Below the pieces are notes generated by a model. The model did no database searches, was not told where the DNA came from, and saw only the letters and a list, made by a program, of their open reading frames with translations. DNA of 64,000 bases, from contig QHXI01000076.1 in the NCBI GenBank assembly GCA_003222895.1, positions 22,632 through 86,631 of the forward strand. Reading direction: 5' to 3'. This DNA is from Acidobacteriota bacterium (lineage in GTDB: Bacteria > Acidobacteriota > Blastocatellia > Pyrinomonadales > Pyrinomonadaceae). The stretch's first letter is position 1, and each line of letters starts with the position of its first letter. This document shows positions 44,702 to 52,702 of this stretch, one piece after another. A program made the position numbers and the translations under genes.

Positions 44702-46666
44702 ATGGGTCAACTTGACGTCGAGCAGAACATCGACGAGCTAAAAGTTCAGGCATTCATGACGGCGTTGCTCGACGATCTGCGCGCGCTCGACTACATGATC
44801 GATCATGATTCGATCGAGAGCGGCGTGCATCGCATCGGTGCTGAACAGGAGATGTTTCTGGTCGATCGCAGCCTGCGACCCGCGCCTCTGGCTTTAGAAG
44901 TTCTAGACGGCTTGAAGGATTCGCGTTTCACGACTGAGATTGCCCGATTCAACCTCGAAGCCAACCTAACTCCGCGAGTGCTAAACAATTGTTGCTTCAC
45001 CGATATGGAGCAAGAGCTGAACACGCTGTTGGCGGACGTGCGAGCGGTCGCCGAACAACATGAGGCGGACGTTCTGCTTGCCGGAATTCTGCCGACGCTT
45101 TGTCTTTCAGATTTGACGCTTGACAACTTGACACCGATGACGCGGTATCACGAGTTAAATCGGGCGATTACGCGGGCGCGCGGCGGACCATTTTCAATTC
45201 ACATCAAAGGTCTGGACGAGCTGCAAATCGAGCATGACAACTTGATGATGGAGTCATGCAACACCAGCTTTCAAATTCACGTTCAAGTCAGCCCGCGAGA
45301 ATTCGCGGCGGCTTACAACGTCGCCCAGGCAATCACGGCGCCGGTTTTGGCAGCGGCGGTGAACTCGCCGGTGCTGTTTGGGAAGAGACTTTGGCACGAG
45401 ACACGACTCGCCTTATTTCAGCATTCCGCGGATGAACGCTCGCGCACGCAGCAGGCGCGCAGCCAACCCACTCGCGTTGGATTCGGCGAGCGCTGGTTGA
45501 AGAAATCGATTATCGAACTCTTGCACGATCAAGTTACGCGCTTTCGGCCAATCATGATCAGCCTGCCGAAGGAAAGCTCCCTGCAAGTGCTCGCGCGCGG
45601 CGAAGTGCCCTCGTTATCGTCGCTGTTTCTGCACAACGGAACGGTCTGGCCATGGAACCGCGCCTGCTATGGAGTGCAGAACGGCGTCGCGCAATTGCGC
45701 ATCGAAAATCGCGCGCTGCCTTCTGGCCCAACGATCGTCGATGAAGTCGCCAACGCGGCATTCTTTGCCGGGTTGATGATTGCCCTGCCCGAGGAATACG
45801 GCGACATCAGTAGCCGGCTGAGCTTTGATGATGCCAAGGCAAACTTTTTCGCCGCAGCTCGATACGATTTACACGCTCAACTGAATTGGATTGACAACCA
45901 GAGCATTTCCGCGGCTTCGCTGATTCGCGATCATCTGTTACCGCTCGCGCAACAGGGATTGCGCCAAGCAAAAGTCGATGTGTCCGATATCGGAAAGTAT
46001 CTTGGGATCATCGAGGAACGAGTGAAGACCAAACAGACAGGAGCGCGTTGGATCTTAAAATCGCTCGCCGCGATGGAGAATCTTGAGTCGAAAGATCTGC
46101 GCTATCGAGAGTTGACCGCGCGCATGCTTCACGAACAAAAGGAGGGCACGCCCGTGCATGAGTGGGAGATCATTCAAACCGCCGAAGATATCGATTGGAG
46201 TCAGAGCTATCAGACCGTTGGACAATTCATGTCCACCGACCTGTTCACTGTGCGTGAAGACGACCTGGTCGACCTGGCCGCGAGCGTCATGGACTGGCGA
46301 CACGTTCGGCACGTGCCGGTTGAAGATGACGAAGGCCGTTTGATCGGATTAGTCACTCATCGCGACTTACTGCATTTGCTAAGTCAGGGCATGCGCACGC
46401 AGCCTGCGAAGCCATTAACCGTGCGCGATGTGATGAAAACCGAATTACAGACGGTCTCGTCTTCAACGCCGACGCTCGACGCATTGGAGATCATGAAAAA
46501 CAATGGCGTGGGATGCTTGCCTGTCGTTGATGATGGGCGGCTGGTTGGAATTCTGACTTCGTTTGATTTCCTCGCGGGCGCCGCGCGTCTCTTCAAACAA
46601 TATCTTGCTACGTCAAACCATCAGACCCCGAAACTAGAGGTCAGGCACGCGGGCGCATCTCGCTAA
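44702..46666 (+). CDS. glutamate-cysteine ligase (GCS2-like) fused to CBS pair
   Basis: A 654-aa protein. Residues about 40-450 match the carboxylate-amine ligase/GCS2 family (RIGAEQEMFLVD, HDNLMMESCNTSFQIHVQVSP, TVWPWNRACYG, LRIENRALPSGPTIVDE). These enzymes join glutamate and cysteine, or related pairs, in the first step of glutathione-like thiol synthesis. The C-terminal part (about 500-640) is a tandem CBS domain (VGQFMSTDLFTVREDDLVDLAAS, then VRDVMKTELQTVSSSTPTLDALEIM), which typically binds adenosyl nucleotides and regulates the attached enzyme. The fusion suggests energy-state control; the exact amine substrate is not certain. Confidence 0.85.
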   Translation: MGQLDVEQNIDELKVQAFMTALLDDLRALDYMIDHDSIESGVHRIGAEQEMFLVDRSLRPAPLALEVLDGLKDSRFTTEIARFNLEANLTPRVLNNCCFTDMEQELNTLLADVRAVAEQHEADVLLAGILPTLCLSDLTLDNLTPMTRYHELNRAITRARGGPFSIHIKGLDELQIEHDNLMMESCNTSFQIHVQVSPREFAAAYNVAQAITAPVLAAAVNSPVLFGKRLWHETRLALFQHSADERSRTQQARSQPTRVGFGERWLKKSIIELLHDQVTRFRPIMISLPKESSLQVLARGEVPSLSSLFLHNGTVWPWNRACYGVQNGVAQLRIENRALPSGPTIVDEVANAAFFAGLMIALPEEYGDISSRLSFDDAKANFFAAARYDLHAQLNWIDNQSISAASLIRDHLLPLAQQGLRQAKVDVSDIGKYLGIIEERVKTKQTGARWILKSLAAMENLESKDLRYRELTARMLHEQKEGTPVHEWEIIQTAEDIDWSQSYQTVGQFMSTDLFTVREDDLVDLAASVMDWRHVRHVPVEDDEGRLIGLVTHRDLLHLLSQGMRTQPAKPLTVRDVMKTELQTVSSSTPTLDALEIMKNNGVGCLPVVDDGRLVGILTSFDFLAGAARLFKQYLATSNHQTPKLEVRHAGASR

Positions 46667-46693
46667 CGATATCGCCCCGGGCATGCAACTCGC

Positions 46694-48334
46694 CTAATTC
46701 GCCGGCAGTTTTGTTTCTTTTTTCGGATGGCATTCGACGCATTGGAACTGTGAGATGTCACCGAGATTCACTGGATGCTGGAATGGTTTGTTGCCTTTAT
46801 GGCAGAACTCGCATTTGCGATCGACGAGTCCTCCCAGATCGACCGGATGAATGAACGGCCCAACTTTCACATTCTCTGCCGCGGGCCGAGCTGAGTCATA
46901 CATCAGCGTGTGACAGACGTTACAGTTGTTCGTGATCACTTTCCCGTCGTTGCTCACGTGTTCGCCGTCGTGACAACGAAAACATCCCGAGAAATAAAGA
47001 TGCCCAATGTTGTTCGGATGCGTCTGCCAATCGGTTTTCATCTCGGGGAAAAAGTAGGTCTGAAAGATTCGCTGTATCTCAATGACCGCGCCGTCGATCG
47101 ACGACTTTTTCTGGGCATAAGCATCCGCATAGTTGGTTCGATAGAAGTTATTAAGGCTCGTCGCGATTGCGTTTACTGCCTCCGGCGTCGTCTCGTAGGA
47201 CTTGCTCAAAACTTCCACCGCTTGGCGTTTCAAATACGGGAGCGACGGATCGAGTCGACCCGCGACGAACGATTGATCGACCGCGGTATCCGGCGGCAAA
47301 TAAACATGTGCCGGGCGGTTGTGACAATCGACACAGTCCATGCGACGACTGTTTCCGTTTGCGATTTGATCGGGAGTTAGGGGCCTCGTGCGATCGAAAT
47401 ACTCGGTAACTTTTCCGTCACGGTTCTTGATGCGTACCCACGGAATCACCTGGCGATGATCATCGGTCGAAATGTAAGTCACCTCGTTCGCGATGTTCAT
47501 GTGCCAATGAATGCCGGCAACCTGGCCGGTAGCTGGACTGCCGCCGCCGACATTGATTAGTAGCTGGCGCTGGCGCTTCGAGTTCTGCTCGTCATAACCA
47601 TAGTGTGTGATCGTTTTCAACTGCGCGCCGAAAAACTTTTCGGGCCAGTGGCACTGCTCGCAAGTGTCCTGCGCCGGGCGCAGGTTGTGCACCGGCGTCG
47701 TGATTGGCCGCGAATATTTCCTGAACGTGACTGAGTACAACTGATAAGCACCCGCCAATTTCGATCGCACGTACCAGCTAGCGCCTGGGCCAACGTGGCA
47801 GCCGACACAACCAACGCGCGCGTGCGCGCCCGCTTGATATGCAGTGAACTCAGGCTTCATCACAGTGTGACAAGTCTCGCCGCAGAAATTCACGGACTCG
47901 GTGTACTCGTAACCGCGATAACTTCCGAATGCGCTCGCCGAAACGAACACAAACGTAACCAGCAGAAAGGTAAAGAACGCGCGCCGCGAACGCGGGTCGT
48001 TCAAATCCAAACGCGGATAAGCAGCAATCTCGGAAGGTTTTGCGCGATAACGTCGCCGGCGCTCGAGCAACATTCCGACGATGACGACAACCACGCCGAA
48101 TATCAAGATCGACGGAAAGATGATGTAAGTGAGAATGCCAAGATAAGGATTCTCAGCCGAGGAAGTAACTTCGATCAGAAACAGCAGGATAACGCTGACG
48201 AGACTTGCGATAACGATCGCCGAGCCAACCAGACTGATGTAATTGCGAAAGACGCTCGGAGGCTTGGGAGCAAGTTGTTCGATTTGCCCTACGCGGTCCG
48301 GGGGCCTGCTTGTGTGCAGAGAATGTTTGTCCAT
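46694..48334 (-). CDS. NapC/NirT-like membrane multihaem cytochrome c
   Basis: A 546-aa protein with three hydrophobic helices in the first 160 residues, then a periplasmic domain with seven CxxCH motifs (CVGCH, CEQCH, CVDCH, CFRCH, CNVCH, CEFCH, CVECH). One CGETCH site has three residues between the Cys, as the first haem of this family often does, giving eight haems in total. NapC/NrfH-type proteins take electrons from quinol and pass them to periplasmic multihaem partners. The start codon directly abuts the stop of the upstream nine-haem gene, so they are translationally coupled. It is the last gene of the electron-transfer cluster. Confidence 0.88.
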   Translation of the reverse strand: MDKHSLHTSRPPDRVGQIEQLAPKPPSVFRNYISLVGSAIVIASLVSVILLFLIEVTSSAENPYLGILTYIIFPSILIFGVVVVIVGMLLERRRRYRAKPSEIAAYPRLDLNDPRSRRAFFTFLLVTFVFVSASAFGSYRGYEYTESVNFCGETCHTVMKPEFTAYQAGAHARVGCVGCHVGPGASWYVRSKLAGAYQLYSVTFRKYSRPITTPVHNLRPAQDTCEQCHWPEKFFGAQLKTITHYGYDEQNSKRQRQLLINVGGGSPATGQVAGIHWHMNIANEVTYISTDDHRQVIPWVRIKNRDGKVTEYFDRTRPLTPDQIANGNSRRMDCVDCHNRPAHVYLPPDTAVDQSFVAGRLDPSLPYLKRQAVEVLSKSYETTPEAVNAIATSLNNFYRTNYADAYAQKKSSIDGAVIEIQRIFQTYFFPEMKTDWQTHPNNIGHLYFSGCFRCHDGEHVSNDGKVITNNCNVCHTLMYDSARPAAENVKVGPFIHPVDLGGLVDRKCEFCHKGNKPFQHPVNLGDISQFQCVECHPKKETKLPAN

Positions 48335-50284
48335 CTATTTGACGGAATCCGTTCGTTCTTCGCTGGGGGGCTGCGGGCTCTCTGCTGACGAGGTCTGCTT
48401 GTTCATCTCTTCAAAAGCGAGTTCGTGCTCTTCTTTGTAAAGCTCTTCCGATACTCGACCATCGATGAGCGCAAAGTTTACCGGATAAACGTCGGGATCG
48501 AAAATCACATGATAGAAATGCCAGACGACGATCGCGAGTGTCGCCAGCACAGCTTCGTAAAAGTGAATCGCGAGCGCGATGTCGATCCACCAACGCGCTA
48601 GAAATCCAAAGACGGCAATCTTAAACCAAATCATCAGACCCGTCAGGCCCATGATGAATGTGCCCCAAATAACGGCCCAGTACTCGGTTTTTTCGGCGTA
48701 CCCAAAGCGCGCAATCTTCGGTTTCTGTCGCTTAATTCCCAGATAGTACGTGAAATTTCCGACGACGTCGCGGACGTCTTTCAGCTTCGGCAGCATGTCC
48801 TTGACCCACTGCCGCCCGTCTTTTGACAGCGCCAAATAACCGAGATGATAAATACCAACGAGAATCATTATCACCGCGGCCACACGGTGAATGACGCGTC
48901 TGAGATATTCATTCGAGCCAAGCAACCACGCCAACCCAGAGTCGGGATATTGAAGAGCAAAGCCGCTCAGCACGAGCACGATGAAGCTGGTCAACAGCAG
49001 CCAGTGCTGCAATCTTTGATTCGCCGTCAGCCGAACGATCGTGCGTTGTTGTTTGCGCCTGGCCGCGACTTTCTTTCGCCAGATAAGGATGTTGTGCAGC
49101 GCCATGCCGCCGATTGTTAGAAAGATCAGTGGCAGATAAATCAGGCGCACGATCCGCGTGCCGCGAGCTCCCATGTCGTGAATCGCCACGTTCGACACCA
49201 ATTCAGAAGCAAAATGGATCTTGCCCTTAGTGAAGTTCGCGCTTGCGCCGACGTGGCACTGCCCGCAGGTCTGCTGCAAGTTGTTCGCACTAATCATTGA
49301 ACGCGAATCGGACGATGGCAGAATGTTGTGCACACCGTGACAGCTTGCGCAATTGGCAACGACTTTCGATCCGAGTTGCGAAGCCAATCCGTGATAGCTG
49401 TCGCGATAACTGCTGACGCGTCCACTCGCCACGCCGAATTCCTGCGTCAGCGTCACGCCTTCATGACACTTCGCGCAGCTATCGGTCCCGACGCTCGGCG
49501 AAATCGTATCCTTGGTTCCATCAAACGGCATCAGGATGTTGTGTATGCCGTGGCAGTCGGTACAGACGGGCGTACGACTCACGCCGCGAGCCAAAGCCTG
49601 CCCGTGAATACTCTGCATGAATTCGTTGGCTTCGGTTCGATGGCACTTGCCGCACGTGTTCGGAATGTTAACTTTCGCGATTGTCGATTGTTGATTCGAA
49701 GCAGGCTCAATGTCGTGGCCGTTGTGGCAGTCCGTGCAGACGGCGGCGCTCATATTGCCCCGCGCGATCGCTTTCGCGTGCACGCTTTCGCGATAAGCAA
49801 GCAACGGCCGATTGCTGATGCCGCTTCCCTGCATCACCGTCTTGTCGCCATGACAACGGCCGCAAGTCTCAGCGACATTCGCGCGATTGATCGTCGACTT
49901 AGGATCACTCGCCGGAGGCATCGTCGTCATGTCGCCGTTTTTCGTGTGACAGTCGAGACATGCTGCCGCTTTGACGCCGTTACGAACCGCCTGTGCGTGA
50001 AAGCTGTGATCGTAAGCCGTATGTGGCACGGTGTGAAAAAGCGAGCCCGCTAAATACGGCAGCTGCTTGCCTGGGCCATGACATCCCTGGCATTGAAGCG
50101 TCGGCGGCGGAGCTGGAGACGCGGCCGCATTTGGCCCGCCGATGATCGCCCCTTCGTTTGGTCTGACGGGCGTGGCTGAGTTCTGATTTGTTTGGGCGGA
50201 AACAGATCGAAGTTTCGAGACGCAAAGAATCGCACTGAGCGACACTCCGGCCACAATGATCGCGACAGCAAGATGGCGTTTCAC
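48335..50284 (-). CDS. nine-haem cytochrome c fused to b-type membrane domain
   Basis: About 649 aa from the GTG at 50284 (GAGGAAG upstream); an upstream ATG at 50353 is less likely. After a signal anchor, residues about 60-390 contain nine CxxCH motifs (CQGCH, CLDCH, CGRCH, CTDCH, CGKCH, CTDCH, CAKCH, CASCH, CGQCH). The C-terminal 280 residues form about five helices with paired His (LQHWLLL, VIHRVAAVIMILVGIYHLGYL, IHFYEAVLATLAIVVWHFYH), as in cytochrome b561/thiosulfate-reductase b subunits. A fused design moves electrons between the membrane and the periplasm in one polypeptide. Confidence 0.88.
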   Translation of the reverse strand: MKRHLAVAIIVAGVSLSAILCVSKLRSVSAQTNQNSATPVRPNEGAIIGGPNAAASPAPPPTLQCQGCHGPGKQLPYLAGSLFHTVPHTAYDHSFHAQAVRNGVKAAACLDCHTKNGDMTTMPPASDPKSTINRANVAETCGRCHGDKTVMQGSGISNRPLLAYRESVHAKAIARGNMSAAVCTDCHNGHDIEPASNQQSTIAKVNIPNTCGKCHRTEANEFMQSIHGQALARGVSRTPVCTDCHGIHNILMPFDGTKDTISPSVGTDSCAKCHEGVTLTQEFGVASGRVSSYRDSYHGLASQLGSKVVANCASCHGVHNILPSSDSRSMISANNLQQTCGQCHVGASANFTKGKIHFASELVSNVAIHDMGARGTRIVRLIYLPLIFLTIGGMALHNILIWRKKVAARRKQQRTIVRLTANQRLQHWLLLTSFIVLVLSGFALQYPDSGLAWLLGSNEYLRRVIHRVAAVIMILVGIYHLGYLALSKDGRQWVKDMLPKLKDVRDVVGNFTYYLGIKRQKPKIARFGYAEKTEYWAVIWGTFIMGLTGLMIWFKIAVFGFLARWWIDIALAIHFYEAVLATLAIVVWHFYHVIFDPDVYPVNFALIDGRVSEELYKEEHELAFEEMNKQTSSAESPQPPSEERTDSVK

Positions 50285-50358
50285 GATTTGCTTCCTCGGA
50301 CTCGGGGGCGGCGCGCGAAAAATAACGCGGCGAACGCCCGTCCGCAATTTCAATCAAG

Positions 50359-50403
50359 CAAAGCAAAAGCCCGCACGCGATTGGGCGTGCAGGCTTTGCT
50401 TTG
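50359..50403. terminator. strong hairpin between cytochrome genes
   Basis: The arms at 50359-50378 and 50385-50403 pair (CAAAGCaAAAGCCcGCACGC with GCGTGCaGGCTTTGCTTTG) around a short loop. It lies downstream of the monohaem cytochrome c gene and just before the nine-haem gene, both on the minus strand. It may act as an attenuator or mRNA-end stabiliser rather than a full stop, because no long U-tract follows. Confidence 0.55.
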
Positions 50404-50473
50404 TCGGTTTCGATTTCCCTTTTGTGGACCACCAAACAGATGGTCCATTGACTTGGGGATCATGTTTCCGCCG

Positions 50474-50800
50474 TTACTGCTTCAACGATTTCATGTATGC
50501 AACGAAGGCTTTTGCTTGATCGGCAGTAATGCCCTTCTCTTCAAAAGCGGGCATGTTGGGCGGCTTCTCTAACTTCTTGCCCTTAAGCACAGACGCAATC
50601 AATACGTCGTCGGCTTTGGTCGCATCGAACTTCTTCTCAGCGGTTTGGCCATGACACATTGCGCACTTCGACTTGTACAAAGCTGCGCTATCGTCGTCGG
50701 TAGCGCGCGCCGGCGCCGCGACGACTAACAACATAGCCGCGACCATCGCGCCGGCCAGCACGAACGCCATCTTCTTCAATCGGGTAATCGTAACCTTCAT
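50474..50800 (-). CDS. monohaem class I cytochrome c
   Basis: 108 aa from the ATG at 50800 (GAGGG five bases upstream; an ATG also sits at 50803). A signal peptide ending ARATD is followed by a small c6-like domain: LYKSKCAMCHGQTAEKKFD with one CxxCH, the axial Met in PPNMPAF, and the closing helix AKAFVAYMKSL. It is a soluble periplasmic electron carrier, probably shuttling between the multihaem proteins and the Rieske/cytochrome b complex of the cluster. Confidence 0.92.
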   Translation of the reverse strand: MKVTITRLKKMAFVLAGAMVAAMLLVVAAPARATDDDSAALYKSKCAMCHGQTAEKKFDATKADDVLIASVLKGKKLEKPPNMPAFEEKGITADQAKAFVAYMKSLKQ

Positions 50801-50967
50801 CATTGCCCTCCAGCTTTCAAATGAAACTTCCCGTTTCGAACTCGGGAGAAAGCCAAAGGGCAATGACTATGCCGCGAAGAATCAGCGAGAAATCGCCGAA
50901 GTGAACTTGCGAATTGCGATCTTTTTCGCAGTGAGACGGGAAATTTCCCTGCGAAGCCAACCGGCGA

Positions 50968-51561
50968 TCAGGCCGCGGCCTTCTTGTGACAAGCCGTGCA
51001 CTTCTTCGAAGTTGGCGGCGGCGGATCCAAAGTCGGTCTTGCCTTCACCACTTCATCATGACAAGCGCCGCAGCTTCGGTGAAACGCCTGCTGGTTCGTC
51101 ATCAGCGTCGGTTCAGCACTGCCTTCAAATTTGACGCTCGGGATTTCCGGCAGCAGTTTCGGCTTCGCGTCGGCGCGCGCGTGGCAATCCGTGCAAACGT
51201 TGACGACTGTCGCCGCATTCTTTTCCAGTAATTCCATCGTCAAGGTCGTGGTGCGATCGGCCGGCCAAACGGTCTTGTGCGGTGGATGCTTCAAAGCTTC
51301 AGCCGCCGGCTGCGCCGTGTGATGACAGTCAACGCAGGCGATTTGTTTCGCTCCGTCGGGGCTGCGCGTTTCCGTCGCGTGCTTCATGTGATTGAACGTC
51401 ACCTGGCCCAGCTTCGCTTCCTTCGCTAGAACGATCGTGTCCGGCATCCTGGTTTGCGAGCTGGTTTTGTTAATGGCCAGGCTCGAAGCGAGCACAAGCA
51501 AAGTAATAAAGACTGCGAATCGAAAAACTGTTGCTGGCTTGATTTCAGCGGATTTCTGCAT
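50968..51561 (-). CDS. tetrahaem cytochrome c3/c7-like protein
   Basis: 197 aa from the ATG at 51561 with GAGGAGGAGG upstream. An N-terminal anchor (FRFAVFITLLVLASSLAI) precedes GQVTFNHMKHATE, the typical cytochrome c3/c7 opening with a His ligand, and four CxxCH sites (CVDCH, CTDCH, CGACH, CTACH). It should be a small periplasmic multihaem electron carrier. Neighbours on both sides are cytochromes on the same strand. Confidence 0.9.
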   Translation of the reverse strand: MQKSAEIKPATVFRFAVFITLLVLASSLAINKTSSQTRMPDTIVLAKEAKLGQVTFNHMKHATETRSPDGAKQIACVDCHHTAQPAAEALKHPPHKTVWPADRTTTLTMELLEKNAATVVNVCTDCHARADAKPKLLPEIPSVKFEGSAEPTLMTNQQAFHRSCGACHDEVVKARPTLDPPPPTSKKCTACHKKAAA

Positions 51562-51596
51562 CGAGGTAACCTCCTCCTCAAATAATTTTGAATGAA

Positions 51597-52697
51597 CTAA
51601 AAATGCCACGTCGTTCCGGTGTGACAACGTTTGCAAGCAGTGAAATCTTCGCCGCCGAAGACGCGCTTGCCATCATGGCATGACATGCAGCTTTGCGCGC
51701 GACTAGTCGCGTGATGATTGAGCGGTTCGGGCGTGGTTACTTGTCTGCGTTGCGCCAGTCCAGCTCGGACCTGATGACATTCGTTGCAAGTGACCTTCTG
51801 ATGCTTTGTGTGACTGAAGCTAACACGAAACGCCGGCATGAATTCGGGCGTGCGAGAGTAGCCACCCAATTGATGACACGTGCCGCACGATGAAATATCT
51901 CGACCAACCGATTGCGCGCGCGGCGTATGACAGCGATAGCACGTCGTGTGCGCGTTAAAGCCGGCAGGGATCGACATCGCGACACCGCCGCGCGATTCCC
52001 GATGACAAGTAGCGCAACTGACGCTGCCCATATTCAAGTGCCGCGCATGATCGAACTTCATCCTGAAACTCTTCAGGTGCGGAAACGGTTTCAGCGCGCC
52101 GGACTTAACATCGGTATGACAGATAGTGCAGATCGGACTTTCGGAATTTGAAAACTGCTGCGCATGACATCCGGCACAGGGCAGATGGTTCGACGCGCCG
52201 GGACGTTTGGGAATCGGCGCATTCGAATCTCGACGATGACAGAGCAAGCAAGGTAAGCGCGAATGATTGCGACTGCTGTGCTGAAACCTTCCATAGTCGA
52301 GGCCTTCAGGAAATTGCATTTGTTCCTGAGGGGTCGCTGATGAATCCCCGGCGGTGATTGAGGCAACGTAAGTACGGTGGGACGCAAAGACGACAGCTCC
52401 GGCGGAAACGACTAACATGACGAGTAGGGCTCGGCTCGTTAGCGCACGGTTGAGAATGCTGCGCCACGAGCCCGCAACGCGGGCGACAGAATGTAGCCCA
52501 GGGTGAAGCGAGCGGAACCTTGGGTTTCCGGCAACATAATTCCTTGAGCCCGCTTTAGCGGGCGACAGAGGTTCTGCCGCCCTCTTCGAGGGCTGAATCC
52601 CAACTGGGCAATCGATCCCCGGGCTTACGCCCGGGGCTATATCCTGCCGCCAGCTTCGCTGGCTCGTTGAGTGATTGCTTACCAGAACCTTCTTCAT
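51597..52697 (-). CDS. nine-haem cytochrome c with repeat-derived N-terminus
   Basis: About 366 aa from the ATG at 52697, five bases after the stop of the upstream cytochrome gene. Nine CxxCH motifs (CLLCH, CAGCH, CTICH, CATCH, CYRCH, CGTCH, CNECH, CMSCH, CKRCH) follow a membrane anchor (LLVMLVVSAGAVVFASH). Residues about 11-78 are encoded by a tract of palindromic repeats (52465-52665) and have no cytochrome character; they lie on the cytoplasmic side of the anchor. Repeated K-x-x-F-x-H-x-x-H segments before CxxCH resemble cytochrome c7-type units. Probably a periplasmic electron carrier. Confidence 0.85.
   Translation of the reverse strand: MKKVLVSNHSTSQRSWRQDIAPGVSPGIDCPVGIQPSKRAAEPLSPAKAGSRNYVAGNPRFRSLHPGLHSVARVAGSWRSILNRALTSRALLVMLVVSAGAVVFASHRTYVASITAGDSSATPQEQMQFPEGLDYGRFQHSSRNHSRLPCLLCHRRDSNAPIPKRPGASNHLPCAGCHAQQFSNSESPICTICHTDVKSGALKPFPHLKSFRMKFDHARHLNMGSVSCATCHRESRGGVAMSIPAGFNAHTTCYRCHTPRAQSVGRDISSCGTCHQLGGYSRTPEFMPAFRVSFSHTKHQKVTCNECHQVRAGLAQRRQVTTPEPLNHHATSRAQSCMSCHDGKRVFGGEDFTACKRCHTGTTWHF
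52465..52665. repeat. tract of small palindromes inside a cytochrome gene
   Basis: At least five short palindromes follow one another: GCCCGCAACGCGGGC, CCCAGGGTGAAGCGAGCGGAACCTTGGG (looser), GCCCGCTTTAGCGGGC, GCCCTCTTCGAGGGC, CCCCGGGCTTACGCCCGGGG and GCCAGCTTCGCTGGC. These are REP-like intergenic units, but here they are read through in frame by the nine-haem cytochrome gene, encoding part of its N-terminus. Confidence 0.8.
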
Positions 52698-52702
52698 CCA
52701 AT

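Noticed and set aside
52441..52665. Palindrome tract considered as a CRISPR array.
   Set aside because: Units differ in sequence and spacing, there are no equal spacers and no cas genes.
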